Part shown: positions 34,434 through 47,642 of the stretch, one piece after another
Position numbering within the stretch: position 1 is the first letter of the stretch
How the letters are laid out: each line of letters starts with the position of its first letter
From: Mortierella sp. BCC40632
Lineage: Eukaryota > Mortierellomycota > Mortierellomycetes > Mortierellales > Mortierellaceae
Direction: 5' to 3'
Assembly: GCA_011634665.1 (NCBI GenBank)
Contig: WAEK01000006.1
Span: 1,434,501 to 1,498,500 of the forward strand
Length of the DNA: 64,000 nucleotides
Notes under the pieces: model-generated
Database searches by the model: none
The model's input: the letters and a program-made list of their open reading frames with translations, nothing else
What the model was told of the DNA's origin: nothing
Made by a program: the position numbers and the translations under genes

Positions 34434-36393
34434 AATTACAGATGAGCGGCCAATCCTTGGTAGAGAGCCTTTCCTCGGTAAAGCAGCCCGCAAAACAAAA
34501 GAGCAGGCCTGCATCTGATGCTTGGAGCATGCTTTTGTTCCCCTGCAGCTCCTCTATTCCATCGTGTCCGCCGGCTGGGCTGCGCGGGGTGTAAGGTCCT
34601 TATCCCCTTGAAGGCTGAATAAAAACGAAGACCTTCCGCGTCGAAACGGCACCACAGTGGTGCGTTCATGCGGTGGTGTAACTGAACCCTTGACCATGAC
34701 ATCGGAGATCCAATCCTGGTGTTCTGGACACCCATGCGACTCGCGAGAAGCATCCATGGCCATTGTCAAAAAGACACTTCATCAGGAGTGGCCAAGCTGA
34801 ATCTTTGGCGAATTGTTATTCGACGTGGACAGACCTATGGTCCCGGTTGTAAACGAGCAGAATCTCGGGTTGCATCAACGTGCTAGGATGCACCATGACA
34901 GGCGGGTGAAAGAGTGGGGAGGACAAACTCAGGGCACAAGCTGGTGTGACCATGAAAGATCGAAGTCGAAGGGTTGGGAGGGGGCGACAGCTGATTGGCT
35001 GATTGGAGCGAGCAGAGCCCTGAATTCGAGGGCACGTTGTGCGAACAAGTGGCCAGGATTCATGTCCAAAGGACCTCTCTTGTTCACTCCATGCGAACAA
35101 CCTGATGGTCAAAGCTTTGCAAACTGTAGGTGTGCAACTTTTCTTGGAATTCGAGGCATTTTGACGCGACCCGTCTTCCATATTGAATAAAAGTAGTTAA
35201 TGAATTGCCAGTCTCAGGACCCCCCACCACCTTATCCTCTTCAAACACCTATAGAATCTAGACCCTTCGCTCACCCTGTCGATGTCCAGTCACCATCTGT
35301 AGTAATCCATCAGGTGGGTTGGCGGGGGATTAGCTCGCAGAACAACTTAATTTTCAGATTCCGTTTAACCATTGGACGACCCATGTACGCGTCCGATGTT
35401 TCTACTCTTTTGATCGTCTTGTTCAATGGTGTTAACGGCAGTTAAGCTTAGTTGCACAGAGACTTGACCATAATGCTTAAGGTACTTTGAACAGCATGAC
35501 CTGAATGAAATCAAGATCAAGTTGCTCCTGAGATATTGATTTTTACCAGGTATCCAGATAATTGGCATACCTTCCCTTCTCAATATTCTCGATGGGTTTG
35601 TTGAATATTTCGAAACGAGAGTTGCAACTTGTGTGTGTATGTGTGTGAAGTGTGTGAGTGTGTGGTGCGTGTCTATGATGACAACAAGACACAGTCAAAA
35701 CAACAGAAGAATTCAATACCATATTGAACAAAGAGCGCCTGTTTTCTACTCAAAGACACACACCGACCAGGGCAATCCCCACGTGTGGGGTCAAAAGTGA
35801 TTATTATCCAGTGATTTAGCAATCTCTGTCAGCGATATGTTTCCGTTCTGTTGGAAGTTTCCAAGCCAAAGCGCATTTACGTCCAAAAAGGATTTTCTCT
35901 GAGCAAAAAGTCCATCCGATATCCATGATCATGAAGGGACAATGGATCTGGTCTATCGCTCATCCTCATTCATGATCAGTTAGTCCAGGCATCACCGAAG
36001 GAGGGAAGTTGTGAAAGGTTGTCCTTGAAGTATTCTCAGGCACAACCCCTATCCTAGGCACATTTGCTCAGGGGCAACCAAGGCGAGATTCATATTCGGG
36101 ACAGGGTCCCCTTCATCCTTGTTTCTCCTCACACCCTCCCTCCCCCCTCTTCTCACCACATCCCACTGTAGCCGAATGTCTTTTGGGTTGCCAATGGAGA
36201 CGTCGGCACCGCAGTGACCAGAGCTCCTTCTCTTTACCAGGTATACAAGGGTTCTGTACACAGCCCAGACCCTATTTATATCTCCCTTCACCATTTAGCG
36301 AAAGAAAGGGTCGATGATGGGCCACTTTCAGCTCTACCGAGACCTATAGACAGGCTTGCATTCAGATGGTGCCTTTTCTTCTGTCCTTTGACC

Positions 36394-36424
<31 letters not shown>

Positions 36425-38156
36425 CTTTCAAAGCATGAAGCGGACTCTTTTAGGCCGACTCTTTTTTTATCATCTGCCAAAAGAAAAAAGAAAAAAGAAA
36501 GGCCGGGGCGCGACCGAGCAGACTCGGAAAAGGAAAACAACCTTTGTGTAATCAGTCAAGGAAGAACGTGGTCAAAAGTCTTGTCGAGCTAGACATACTA
36601 CCTAGTAACAAGATCCAATGGCTAAAAGCACTCACAAAAAAAAAAAAAAAATCCAACAGCGAAACGGGGCTTTCGACTATGGGTTACACTTTAGTCGTGT
36701 TGGTGAAAGGAAGGTGTGAGAACTAACCGTTCTTTGTCTTTCGGCTATGCCGTCCGTAAAATGCTCAAGACTCCCGCCGTCGCTTCCCCCTCCTCCCTCC
36801 TCCTCCCCTCTCTCTGGAACAATGACAATAGCCAATCCTGAGGCCTCGTTGCCTGCTCGGACTCATTACCAGGGGTGAGACAGAGTAACAACAGTTGCTG
36901 TCCTTTTGTCTTTTCCCAGGGATTAAAAGACCCCAAGAACACAGGAGAAGGAAAAGTCCACCAGATCTGAAAAAAAAAAAAAAAAAAAAATGGTGCAACC
37001 ATTCCAAATCCCTGGGTGTCTTTGACAAGAAATAAATGAAAGCCAGATTGGTCCACAAAACATATATAAAAAAAACCTTTTGGCTCCTCTGTTTTGTGTT
37101 CGCGAGGTATTTTAGCCCAAGAAGGAAAGGAGAGACTCTTTCTTTCTTTTCACGTTTTCGTTTAACGTCTTAGCAATGGTCAGTTTGGAGAAATGGGGGA
37201 AAAGGGAGGAAGGGCTCCAGATTTCTTTGTTTGTTCACGCCACTTGTCTTTTCTTGCTCTCTTCCGTCGGAATAGGATGTCTAGACTGCGGCTGCGCGAG
37301 AAATGATATGCTGGTCCGACGCAAAGCCTTGGTCTCGTTCTTTTTTTTTTTTTTTGCTCTACTAAAACAATGCCCTTGAACAGCCGCAGGGTTGAAAGGG
37401 TCCTTGCCTACCAGTTTGTCCACATGCGAACGTTCGTTGGAGGACGAAGAGGTAAGGAGGGAACCGCCGCATTTTGTTTTCTGTCCCTGTGCCGACGAGT
37501 TACGAACCAATTTGCTCGTGAATTCGTCAACATCTGACTTTTTCTTCTTTTTTTCTTTACTTTTCTCTCCGTGGAAACATTACGAAAGGGAGGATAGGAG
37601 GTCAGCGGTCATTGTTGTAGATGACTCTCCTTTTTTTTTTTTTTTTTTTCCAGAGATCTTAGTAAGCTTAAAAAAAAAGGGAGTTAAGAAAAGAAAACAA
37701 GCGGTCAAAAAATACCGAGATTAAAAAAAAATCTCCAATATCCTCTGTTGTCCGCTTCTTTCTCCTCTTGAAAGCAGAACTCTCCACAAGATTGCCAGCC
37801 ATGACAACAGTGAACTTTCCTCTGGCGGTAAAAAAAAAAAAAAAAAAAGAAATCGAGATAATACACGGAATTCCCCATCTGGGGCCCTGACCCGTGTATC
37901 TTTCTCTCTCACAAACTCACGTACCACACACGCACTCTCTCTCTCTCACGCCCACGTCGATATTAGATGTTCCAATGGAAGAGACACCTGAAATTCGATC
38001 CCGGATACAGAGCAGTCATTGCTTAGAGCATTAGACTCCCCGCCCTTCTCCCGTCTCTTCCATGCTATTTTTTTTTTATCCATGGAAAAAAATGGTTTGA
38101 GGCAATCACGACAAGAGTAGGCCGTTACCATTTTATTGGATATTTTATTGCTTTTT

Positions 38157-38196
<40 letters not shown>

Positions 38197-38363
38197 TTTT
38201 TTTCGAAAAAGAAAAAAAAAAAAAAAAAAAAAAAAAAAAGAAAAGAAAAAGAAAAAAGAAAAAAAAAAAAGAATAGAAAGAAAAATAAAAATAAAAAAAA
38301 AAAAAAAAAAAAAGGGAATGGAAGGCCAGAATCAACCTCCATAAAACACTTGTCTCTTTGCAC
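34434..38363. other. 3.9-kb intergenic region, no supportable gene
   Basis: Between the MFS gene promoter and the DCP1 3' end. Poly(T)/poly(A) tracts at about 36393-36418, 36970-36990, 37341-37355, 37631-37650 and 37831-37848, and the T/A palindrome at 38161-38313. GT-rich repeats at about 35625-35670. Open stretches have no recognisable features. Confidence 0.5.
38161..38313. repeat. poly(T)-poly(A) palindrome, 3' flank of DCP1
   Basis: A T-run of about 34 (38161-38195), seven further T's, a short spacer, then an A-run of about 30 and interrupted A-rich sequence to 38313. T's followed closely by A's can fold into a long A:U hairpin in RNA or a cruciform in DNA. It begins about 50 bp past the DCP1 stop codon. 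Confidence 0.9.
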
Positions 38364-40440
38364 CTACCCTCTCCGCGCAATAACAGCGGTATAGTTAGAG
38401 TAAAGAACATCCATAAACTCGGGGTCATCCTGAAGCAACGACATAAATTGCTCGGCAAACTTGGATTTGGGCATCACCTCCTCTCCATTCTGAACAAAAC
38501 CTCGGTTCTGTGAGCTCATAAATCCTACGGCCCCCATCGCGGCATGCATCGCATCTGCAGGAAAGTTACCCCCCATCGGTGGAAGCGGTTGGGGGAGCCC
38601 CATCGCATGGTGGAATGGAAGCATCGGCGGAGGCGGAGGCATCGATCGTGGTCCACCATTGACAGAAGATTGGGGTGGCGGTGGTGGTGGAGGATGCAAC
38701 ATCGGTCCTCCAATCATTCCCGAGAGCATGAGAGGAGACGGAACCATTCCAGGCGAATATGCAAAGGCAAACCCTTGCTGTGGTGAACCATGGGGAAGCG
38801 CACCATTATTCCTGTTCACATTGGCTCCTGTGTGACCAACAGTGGAGGACGGTTGTTGAGATGACTGGGCAGGTTCCATGTTAGAGGAGGATGTGCTGCC
38901 TGAACGGGACGTGATGGAAGGATAGAGTCCACTGGGAAGAACCGATGCTGGGAGAAGCTCGGCAGAAAGTGGTGTTCCATGAGGACGGCTGGCATCTGCT
39001 AAAGACGGAGTGATATTCTCTTTTGGTGGGGCATGGATCATCGAAGCATTTGTAGAGCCGTGTTCAACAGAGTGTCGACCCCGCGGGGCTGACGATGACG
39101 GCGCAGATGGACCCGACGCGTTTTCCTGATCCTTTGAAAGAATCGCATCCAAAAAGGAAGGGATTCCATTGCCTGTAGAGTTCTCCTGGGGAACGCTTCG
39201 TTGATTTGGAGATGTGGATGTGGGCGAAGCACGGTGGGGCTGTGGGCCCCCCATAGCGCTCCTCAGTTGGGGCGTCCTACTGGCATCGCCAGCGGTTGCA
39301 GGATTGATGGAATTACTGTTGGCCACTTCCTGGCTTGAACGAGAGGGTGCAACTGGCTCTCCTGATGTCTCCGAGACCCTGGCTCTTGACATTGCTTCGC
39401 TCAGCATCTTGGTGAGTGGATCAAGCGAAGTTTGTGGAGGGGCAGAAGGACTATCCATAGGAGGACCCGCGGGTGCTACTGCTGAAGAAGATTCGGCTGG
39501 CAAGTTGACTGCCTCTTCCTTTGCTAACTCGCAGAGCCTATTGACAAAGGACATTAGGATGGAGTAGAGAGGTTGGCCAGAGAGTTTGTTAGTTGGAGCA
39601 AAAACAAAAAACAAAAAAAGACAATGAGGTGAAATAGGCACAAGATATTGAAAGTTTAGGCGGTCATACTGTAGGAGCTGGGTCGTGATCTTTTGACGAT
39701 CGGTGGGCTCGTATACCCAGATGCCATGTGTAGCTAGAAAGCACGAAAGACTGAGTATGAGCACCTTTTACCACGAAAGGAACGCTACATGAAAGAAAAA
39801 AGCACCGGAGCAAGGGCCCACTCCCAAGGCGATTCTTACCTTTACTATCGTGGTATATGATGTAGTCCGAATTAGGCTCTATTGCCATGTCGTCTGTCAC
39901 GTCAACCATGAGGTTGTGGATGCCAAGCCGATTCATCACAAAGAATCCATATGTCGGGGCAATTTTCCTTTTTGGATAACACAAACGCCAGCGTGGCCAG
40001 AAAAGCGATTGACACGAAAGTAAGAGGTCATGTCAGTTCAATGGCACTTTTCTCCCTCCCTCTCTCTCTCTTTCTCTAGTCGGTAGTCAATGTAGGAGCC
40101 TTGTCCTTTTGTTTGGTGCAACACTTGACTCAATGGACGCTTTCGCCTTTGACGCACCTTTTGAAGACAAACATGGTGCCTTCTACGCCCATTTTTGTCT
40201 ACAGAGTGAAGACGCGATTGTCGCGTTAGGAGTTAGCATCGAGGGAAGAAGCATGGACAAAAAAAAAAAAATAATTATGCACTTTTTTTTTTAGCATCAT
40301 CGACGACCTACCCATGATCTCGCTCCGTCATCGAAGTCATAGACGACGACATGACTTGAGCTGTCTAGAATATCCGAGATGTTGGGATCGTGGCGTTGGA
40401 GGACCCCGAGATTAACTGCCTTGCGCGCGGACCTGTTCAT
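38364..40440 (-). CDS. DCP1: mRNA-decapping enzyme subunit 1 (DCP1)
   Basis: Five exons, 40312-40440, 40158-40198 (41 nt), 39840-39967, 39670-39733 and 38364-39537, all phases matching, giving 511 aa. Residues 1 to about 122 form the EVH1-like DCP1 domain: NLGVLQRHDPNISDIL, HVVVYDF, GVEGTMFVFKR, GFFVMNRLG, then HGIWVYEPTDRQKI. The middle is Pro/Ser-rich with poly-Pro runs, which may bind partner proteins. The last 40 residues (FAEQFMSLLQDDPEFMDVLYSNY) are helical and resemble the metazoan-type C-terminal trimerisation segment, absent from yeast Dcp1. DCP1 activates the DCP2 Nudix hydrolase to remove the m7G cap in P-bodies. Family identity is clear from the N-terminal domain; the C-terminal role is inference. 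Confidence 0.92.
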
Positions 40441-41049
40441 TTGAAAATGGCGATGTGGACTAGAGGAGACAATTGCCCTCCTCCCCCCGCTTTTGAACTG
40501 TAGTTGCCAGTGGCCACGACAATGGGCGCAATAATTACGTCACCGAAGATTTTATTGGTAGATTTTATTAATCGACTCAAGAATGCTCTGTTAACGACGA
40601 TGATAGCGACGACAACGACAGCTTCAAAAAGCAGCGAAACTAATCTTTCATTGCAGCTCAATAAAATGCGCGTTCTGCTTTTGTGATAACGTGTCACTGA
40701 GTTGTCCTCATTTAGTTTGTTTGTCCCCATACCTTTCCGTATGTAGAGAGCGGCGACAGAGAGGGACGCATAGTGAAGAAATCACGTTGCCCGTGTCGAT
40801 ATCCTCTCCAAGGCGGATTTCCCCATTTATGTGGTTGAGCAATAGAGACTCGATTGTCATGTTGCCATGACATGACGATACGAGACCTTTGACTTATAAA
40901 ACGTCTTTTTTTCGCCTCTACGGGGTCGTATTCCTTCAATTTCTTAAGTGCTGTATTTTAGAGTATTTCATGGTTTATGGATAGTCCACGGGAAGTGATG
41001 CGCGCTGGGCCATAATAGCTTTCTCTTGGCGACAATTTCGCAGGATACA

Positions 41050-41256
41050 TTAAATTCTCTGTTGGCCCGTTCTCCGTCCCATGCGTCGACGTTGTCCTGC
41101 CTTCATCTTGGGCAATTTAAGCAGTCTCTCATACTGTGACATGGCTAGTTCTTTGTCAGTGAATGCGGACTTTCTGACAAATGACAAGAACGAGACATGT
41201 TCCCTTGGTTGTCCATTAACCTCCTTCATATCATTGACCCATGAAGCATTCTCCAT
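41050..41256 (-). pseudogene. unidentified coding remnant
   Basis: Reads SWVNDMKEVNGQPREHV ... FTDKELAMSQYERLLKLPKM on the minus strand, a composition like real soluble protein rather than repeat translation. No start context, no neighbouring exon found, family not recognised. Confidence 0.25.
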
Positions 41257-44200
41257 ATTTAGTCCAGGAACCTTGAAGCGCAGAAATAATCATACAAAAA
41301 TGCGAGATGTTAACAGTCATTCGTTTAAAACAATGAGAACTGACATATTATTTTGTGGCATAGGAAAGACAGAGGAACTTCGGCGCAGAGTCTCAATCAT
41401 TGGGGATGTGTTTTGAGCGTCCAAGCTGAACACATTGTCACCAACTAGCCGCCCGGTCAGTGCAGCAGAGAATGAGTCTATTGACTACACTGGGGCATAG
41501 GGAGGTCACGTCGTGTATGACAATGGCTCTGGTCATTCCTTGCCAAGAGCCACATGGTCCGGCAGCAGAGCGTCACAGCCACACGAGGATAGTACTGTGC
41601 GGCTCAACTGGAGACCATTATGTCGCGATCACCTCCCCGGTCAACGTGGCAGAGAAACGGAGAAAGCATCCATTAACCACGGTGGGGCTAGGGGGGGCCA
41701 GATCGCTGTCGACAGAATATTTTTCACGAGGCTGAGAGATGGAAAGAGCTCATTACCTTGAAACAGCAAGAGAAGAATAGTAGAAAAAGTTATTGTAAAA
41801 GAGGTGCGAAAAGCGTAAAGAAAGCGAGCAGAGAGAGAGAGAGGGCAAGGAGAGCAAGGGAAAGGAAAGTGAAGTGAAGGCAATGGTGAGAATACTGAGA
41901 AAGAGATGGTGGAGTAGAGATGATAGATTGGCGGGGTAAAGAGATTAAGTGGAGAGCGCACCACAAAGCCGCAAATTGAGAAACGAGACTAGGAATCCTC
42001 TTCCTTGTCTCCTTTTACCGAAGCATTAGATGGTTGGTGATTTTGAGCAGTAGATCTCGAGTCTTCTACACAATCGACCCTAGATGACTCTTCCGAATGT
42101 CATACACTACAATGGCGAAGTGAGAGAGGAGGAAGGCATGGACAAGGTAGAACAGACGTGAACGCAAGTAGAGGAATACTTTGCCCAATGGCGGCCTTTA
42201 CCTCCCTTCTCTCTCAATCAAAAAAAAAAAGACTCGACGGTTATTTCTTCATTGATGGTCGCATGGATAGTTTGACTCTTAAGCGGTTCATCCTTTGGTG
42301 GGACCTCCAGAAAGTACTGCAGCCTGAGTAAAGGTTCACACACACCATTCTACCAAGATAGAATCGACTTTTTCATCTGCTTTTCCTCATATATCGCCTC
42401 GTTCTCGCCTTTGGTTTGTTCCTCTTTTTATGGCTACAACTCGTTGCTTGACATACCTGAGTAGAGGTTGACTATCGTACCACTCACGCGTAGGTAGCTT
42501 CCCTAGATTTCTACGGGCTGAGTTGAGCACAATCGCGTTAATGACCTAGCATCACGCGACAAATGCAATGCCCCGTCGTTCCGTTGCACGCCGACTAATT
42601 GTAGGCAGTTCAATAAAGTCTTTGTAAATCGGTCACTAGCTGCCTCTTGCGCAACGTATTTTTTTTTGTATCTAAAACGCATCCATAGGAAAGACGCGTA
42701 AGGAATTGAGGCGCACATTGAGTTGTTGACATTGGTAGACGGCAACAAGTCGCTTTGGTACTATTGCTTTTGAACCGAGTCTATCTAGTATTTCTTCTTG
42801 CAAATGAGGTAAATAATGAATCGCTTTCTTTACTGGATAGTGTAGATATGTCAATTGTGTGGATCATATTGGTCTTTTTTTCTGAATTGAACTTCATAAT
42901 GAACCATGGTATACCCACAGGGATAGAAGAGTCTCAGACTAATTTAATTGCTCCATGCGTTCCTCAGGAAGGTCAATCCCGCCATTCCTATTCTTCAGCG
43001 CCGCACTGGCCACATTGAGAGGATTCTTTGGGAGATTACTATCACGCCCACCGAGACTTGAAATTCACCAAGTGACTTTGTGTTCACACCAATTAACCTC
43101 AAAACAAAGAGTGTGCACTTACCACAGTTGCTATCGATGCATTTAAAGCCAAGTCACTGGGAAATTGGTGATTGGAGTCATTTGATGTGATTGCTCTGGG
43201 AGGCAAACAACTCTGCCAAAACTTTATGCAGGTTCTGTGAATTTGTACCAAACAGAAAAACAATATGTTTCATGCTACGGATCCCACGATGAATATCCCT
43301 TTTCTTTTCTCTTTCACCTCGCCTGGAGATACACTGTAGAGTGCTTAGGAAATTCCCCGTTAAACAGGGACCTACCCTCTTGTCTGGGTTTCTACAGAGT
43401 TCTCTAACTCGGTCCTATCCCTGTCTGCTCTCAATTCAGTACTCCCACGCCCACCTACCAGTGCCCCCACTTACCCGTGCGCTCAAAGTTAATGTCTCTT
43501 GTTGAGCTCCGAAGTGGCCACATTCAAATTCACTCTTGTCAAGAATGAATTGGTCTTAGGAGAGGGGGGAATGCCGCTTGGTCCCCTTTGCTGATCAACG
43601 TTCAAGACCAACAAGAGGATTAGTGTATGGTAGGCAAGGCGACCATTGCACAGATATCCTTACTGTGTTGTTTACTCAAATATCGAGCTGACTGTCGAGT
43701 TTAAGCAAAATGCTTCATATCGCTATTTAAATGCCCCACAACCTTGATAGACTACAGCCTTTAGAACAACTCGTAACAAGAGTTATTTCTTGGAGCTAAA
43801 AAATGGTACTCCCGTCTTTAAGCTATTCCCCGAAACAAAACAAAAGGGGGAGAAAATGACTAGGCTCATCCGAGGATATCGATATTGAGCAATCAGATTA
43901 GATCTGGCATTAGATACCGAAAGGGCCAAAAAAACAAAAAACAAAAAATCTCCTTGGCTTCGTTGGCTTCCTTGGCTTCCGTGCGTTTTACGTGTATGTA
44001 TGTATGTGTGGGGGGAGGGGAGGGAAACTCTACACTGAACATGCGGAAATCTCGTCCTACATGACGGTATGAAGATCTTTGAATATGATAGAGAGAGAGG
44101 GAGAGAGAAGGAAGAGTTGGACTAGAGCCAAGGAAGGATCACGTGTAAGTTGTTCTCGGACAATGTCAGGAAGTAGTGACTATAGACACGGACCTATCCT

Positions 44201-44822
44201 TTTTGTTTCGCGGTAAGTCTATAGCTCATTTCCATGTCCTCCATGTTCTTCTTTACTTCCTTGCTTCTTCCACTTTTCTCCACACTCTTGCATTTTACTT
44301 CGACGGATCCCAACAGGGATCAGGGGTCTGTGGCCATTTCTTGACTACTCTGAGTATCACCCAGAGGCTACGCCTACAACCCCTTCTATCACCATCACTC
44401 CCATTCCTATTCAGCACATTGATATTGCAGGCACATACTATCCACGAATCCATTAAGCCTACACCAAACAATCCCAGGATATTCCAGGACTGCCACCCTT
44501 TACCTTGATGGGGATTCCCCAAGAGAGAAGAATATACGAATGACGAGCGAGTAGTAATGAAACGTCTCGACAACTTAAAAGAAAAAAAAAGTTCAAGAGA
44601 AAAAACGGATCAAGAGACACCATTTCACCAATGTTGAGCGACCAATTGCCTTGAGGGCCCACTAGTCGGCAAATAACCGACAAGGCTTTGCAAAGTTTAT
44701 GAGTATGAAGATCTGTACAGTCATCCAGTACTAATTCGAGGTTGATGTATCTATTGTATCTGAATGCAACGAACACGGTGTCGTCATCAGTTGCGACAGC
44801 GATTTCTTGGTGTTCGAGTAGT

Positions 44823-44951
44823 CAGTGATTATCAAAAGTCGAATAATATCCGACCCGACATTTTTTTTTCCCTTTTTCTATTCTGTGTTGTTTCTATCAA
44901 TGAAAAAAAAAGAGGTCGGATCGGATAGTATTCGACTTTTGAGAATCACTG
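44823..44951. repeat. 129-bp foldback (inverted repeat) element, MITE-like
   Basis: Left arm 44823-44870 begins CAGTGATTATCAAAAGTCG; the reverse complement of the right arm (about 44902-44951) begins CAGTGATTCTCAAAAGTCG. The arms pair over about 48 bp with a handful of mismatches, around a loop of about 31 nt. No coding capacity and no clear target-site duplication. Confidence 0.88.
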
Positions 44952-46076
44952 CCGAGCATAACACAGTTCGAGCAATCATCCGGTCATATCGGGGGAAATT
45001 CCTCCGATAAAATGTATCTCAAGCTTTGAGATGCCTCAACATCAGTCGAGCTCATCTCAGTGCTCATTGTGTGGTATCCGAAAACGACTATTGTAGTGTG
45101 GTGTCTAAGGAAGGGTGTTTCTATAGAGGATAAAATCTATCAATAAAGGGATCCTGAGGCCTGAATTCATGAACGGACAAAACAACGATGGGTCCGTAAA
45201 GTCCTCGAGTGTTGACCAAAGGGAAAGTTGATTGAGTGGCTATCGGACGAGAGCCATTCAGGAGCGTTCTTTGTCCAGTTCTTCACTCATCGCCAGGTCC
45301 CATACTTGAGGCTAATGAGCGCCGTTTGAGCTAAATGGCTTTGGCTCCTGCCTTTCAGATGAAGGAATCGAAGAGGTAATACTACCGATCTGTTCGGGGT
45401 GAATAGGAAGGGTAGCTGTTTAGCAAGGGAGAGTGAGGAGATGATGGGTAATAAGTCTCGATCGTGGTCACGACTCGGTCAATACCTTGTGGGACTGTGT
45501 AACAAGCGCTTGTAGAAGTAACGGACTTGTGTGTGATAGAGAGAGGTATCCTTTTATTGAGTGGGGGAGGGAAAGGGTTTATATACAACGCGCAAGTGAG
45601 AGTTCATCACTTTCGCCAGAAGACAAAGGACCGCATAAACTACGCCATACAAATAACATCACAACTCTGGGCCTGGTGACAGACCGCAGGATCATCAAGG
45701 CTCTAGTAGAAAGTGTGTATTTGATAACTTTTCCATGGTATTTCATTTGATAGATGCCTCTTCGATCACCCAGACGTGCCTTGAACTTGGCGAAGTCAAG
45801 CAAAAAAAGAGCAGAGTCTGATATGTCGTTTGAAGTGACCAAATGAGTTTTTTTTTAGTCGAGATCAAAAAGCGGACCCAGCCCCACCATGCTCTCCTGA
45901 AACATATCAAAACCTTGCCAGGGATCCTGAAGTGCAAGCCGGCTGCACAGAACCACAATGAGACCAACAATTTTCCCCGTTTGGCAAAAGACTGTAGATC
46001 ACAGTTTTCCGGCCGTGGACAAACAGCGCGAGATCAGGCCCTATGCATGATTCTGGGTGGAACAGCAGGCATTTCA

Positions 46077-46111
<35 letters not shown>

Positions 46112-46277
46112 GCAGAGACCAGATCTCGAAAGACCCAACACGAACCCCCAGAAACAATGAAGCTTTGTCAATCGAGCCATTGGACAGCACCCCCACCCCC
46201 ACTTTTCTAAGAAGAGCTCGTTTTCTACCTCAACCTCAATCCAAGGGAGGCCTACAAAGAAAAAAGCTATCCTAACG

Positions 46278-46860
46278 ATGAAAAGGCTTGCCAGCACTCA
46301 GACAAGCATGCTACTTCCTTCAAGCAGCTTCTTGGGATCTATCGCGGTAGATAGAGGGGTCACATGTTTGGAGATGGAGGCACCCGCCAAGCTTTTCCGC
46401 ATAGCAGCGAAGCAAAAGACAGTGTATCAACTCATGTTCAAGCATCGCTGGTGGTCAAACTTAAAAAACAGGGGAAGTTTACCGCTAAAAAGTCAATGAG
46501 CTCAAGAGTCAGTTGCCTCTTCTCTGCGGCAATGAGATTGACATTGAGGGTTATGTGAAAAATGTCAAGGACCATTGAAGGACCAGCTCGTGGCGTTCTA
46601 CCGCGATAGCAATCAACAAGTATGAAAGTGCCGTGCATGGTACTGGGAAAACGGTCACTCAAGAAGGGTTTCATTATTTGGAAGACCGGCTTTTGAGGAG
46701 AGCGAGTGAATCGATTGCAGTCAAGAGAAAGGACGAGGACAATGTCGTTATTGGGATTAGCCTTGACGACATCGGGTCAAGCTACTGTCTAAACTCGCTG
46801 CACATGTCTTTCAGCAGGCAATTTGTGCAAAAAGGTATGGCGAACATGTTTGCTTTGTGA
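46278..46860 (+). pseudogene. frame-shifted coding remnant, family not recognised
   Basis: Consecutive plus-strand open pieces change frame: 46278-46499 (LFRIAAKQKTVYQLMFKHRW), then a piece reading VNELKSQLPLLCGNEIDIEG near 46490-46550, then 46633-46860 (GFHYLEDRLLRRASESIAV). They look like parts of one former protein broken by indels and stops. No domain recognised. Confidence 0.3.
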
Positions 46861-47098
46861 AGATCGCAAACTAAAGTGGATAGGCACGCTCACTGGGCTA
46901 CATCATGGCTGTGGTAACTCGGGGCTATCTAATGGACTTGCCCTCAACAAGATAGCCAGGGACGGCAGGTAATACAGTAGTTCCCAGGATCAGGCTCCGT
47001 GTGTCAGCCAATGCGCGCAGCACAAACAGTCACTCTGCCTGCCCACGTGCTAGAGCAGTTTTTGATGAGTCGGGCGATTCATGCGATGGACTCACACC

Positions 47099-47611
47099 AT
47101 GATGGCAGACCAGAATGAGAAAGCATTGGATACCCCTCTCAACCACGATCCTTCTTCGGCAGAGTCTCCTCTCATACCAGCCCCGCCACCAACAGCGCAA
47201 CCACTAGTAGAGACCCGTGTTGTTGGACAAGAAGAAGAACACTCATCTATAGTAGCCCCTGCTGTTGGACCCGAGGAAACAACGGCCATCGACTCAAGCT
47301 CAACTTGTGTACCCAGCCCTACTGCCTCTGCAGTCCCAGCTGCAGCCCAACTTTCCATTCCAGCTTCCTCACGCTCGGGCGCAAGGTGAGGGTCCTCCAT
47401 TTTTGAGCAGAGAGAGCAATAAGAAAGAAGAATGAAAGAGATAGAGAAGGACAACAGACAGCACCTCTGATACTAATGCGGTTGATTATTTCTTTACTGT
47501 TTGGTTCGTCCCTGTTCTCGGCTTGTTTCTGCATGGGATAACCAAGTCGGAGACGGAATTTGCCTCCTTCGATGTCTGGACTGGTAATAGAGCTTTTTCA
47601 TGTTTAACTGG

Positions 47612-47642
<31 letters not shown>

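Larger units (their letters stand above)
40441..47098. other. 6.7-kb gene-poor region with decayed coding remnants
   Basis: No intact gene supported. Contents: a minus-strand open piece at 41050-41256, GA-rich DNA near 41830-41880, the foldback element at 44823-44951, a poly(T) tract of about 30 at 46079-46110, and plus-strand open pieces in shifting frames at 46278-46860. Elsewhere nothing recognisable on either strand. Confidence 0.5.

Noticed and set aside
45579..45842. Minus-strand frame (DSALFLLDFAKFKARLGDRRG)
   Set aside because: Isolated, no domain, and neighbouring frames are repetitive or broken.
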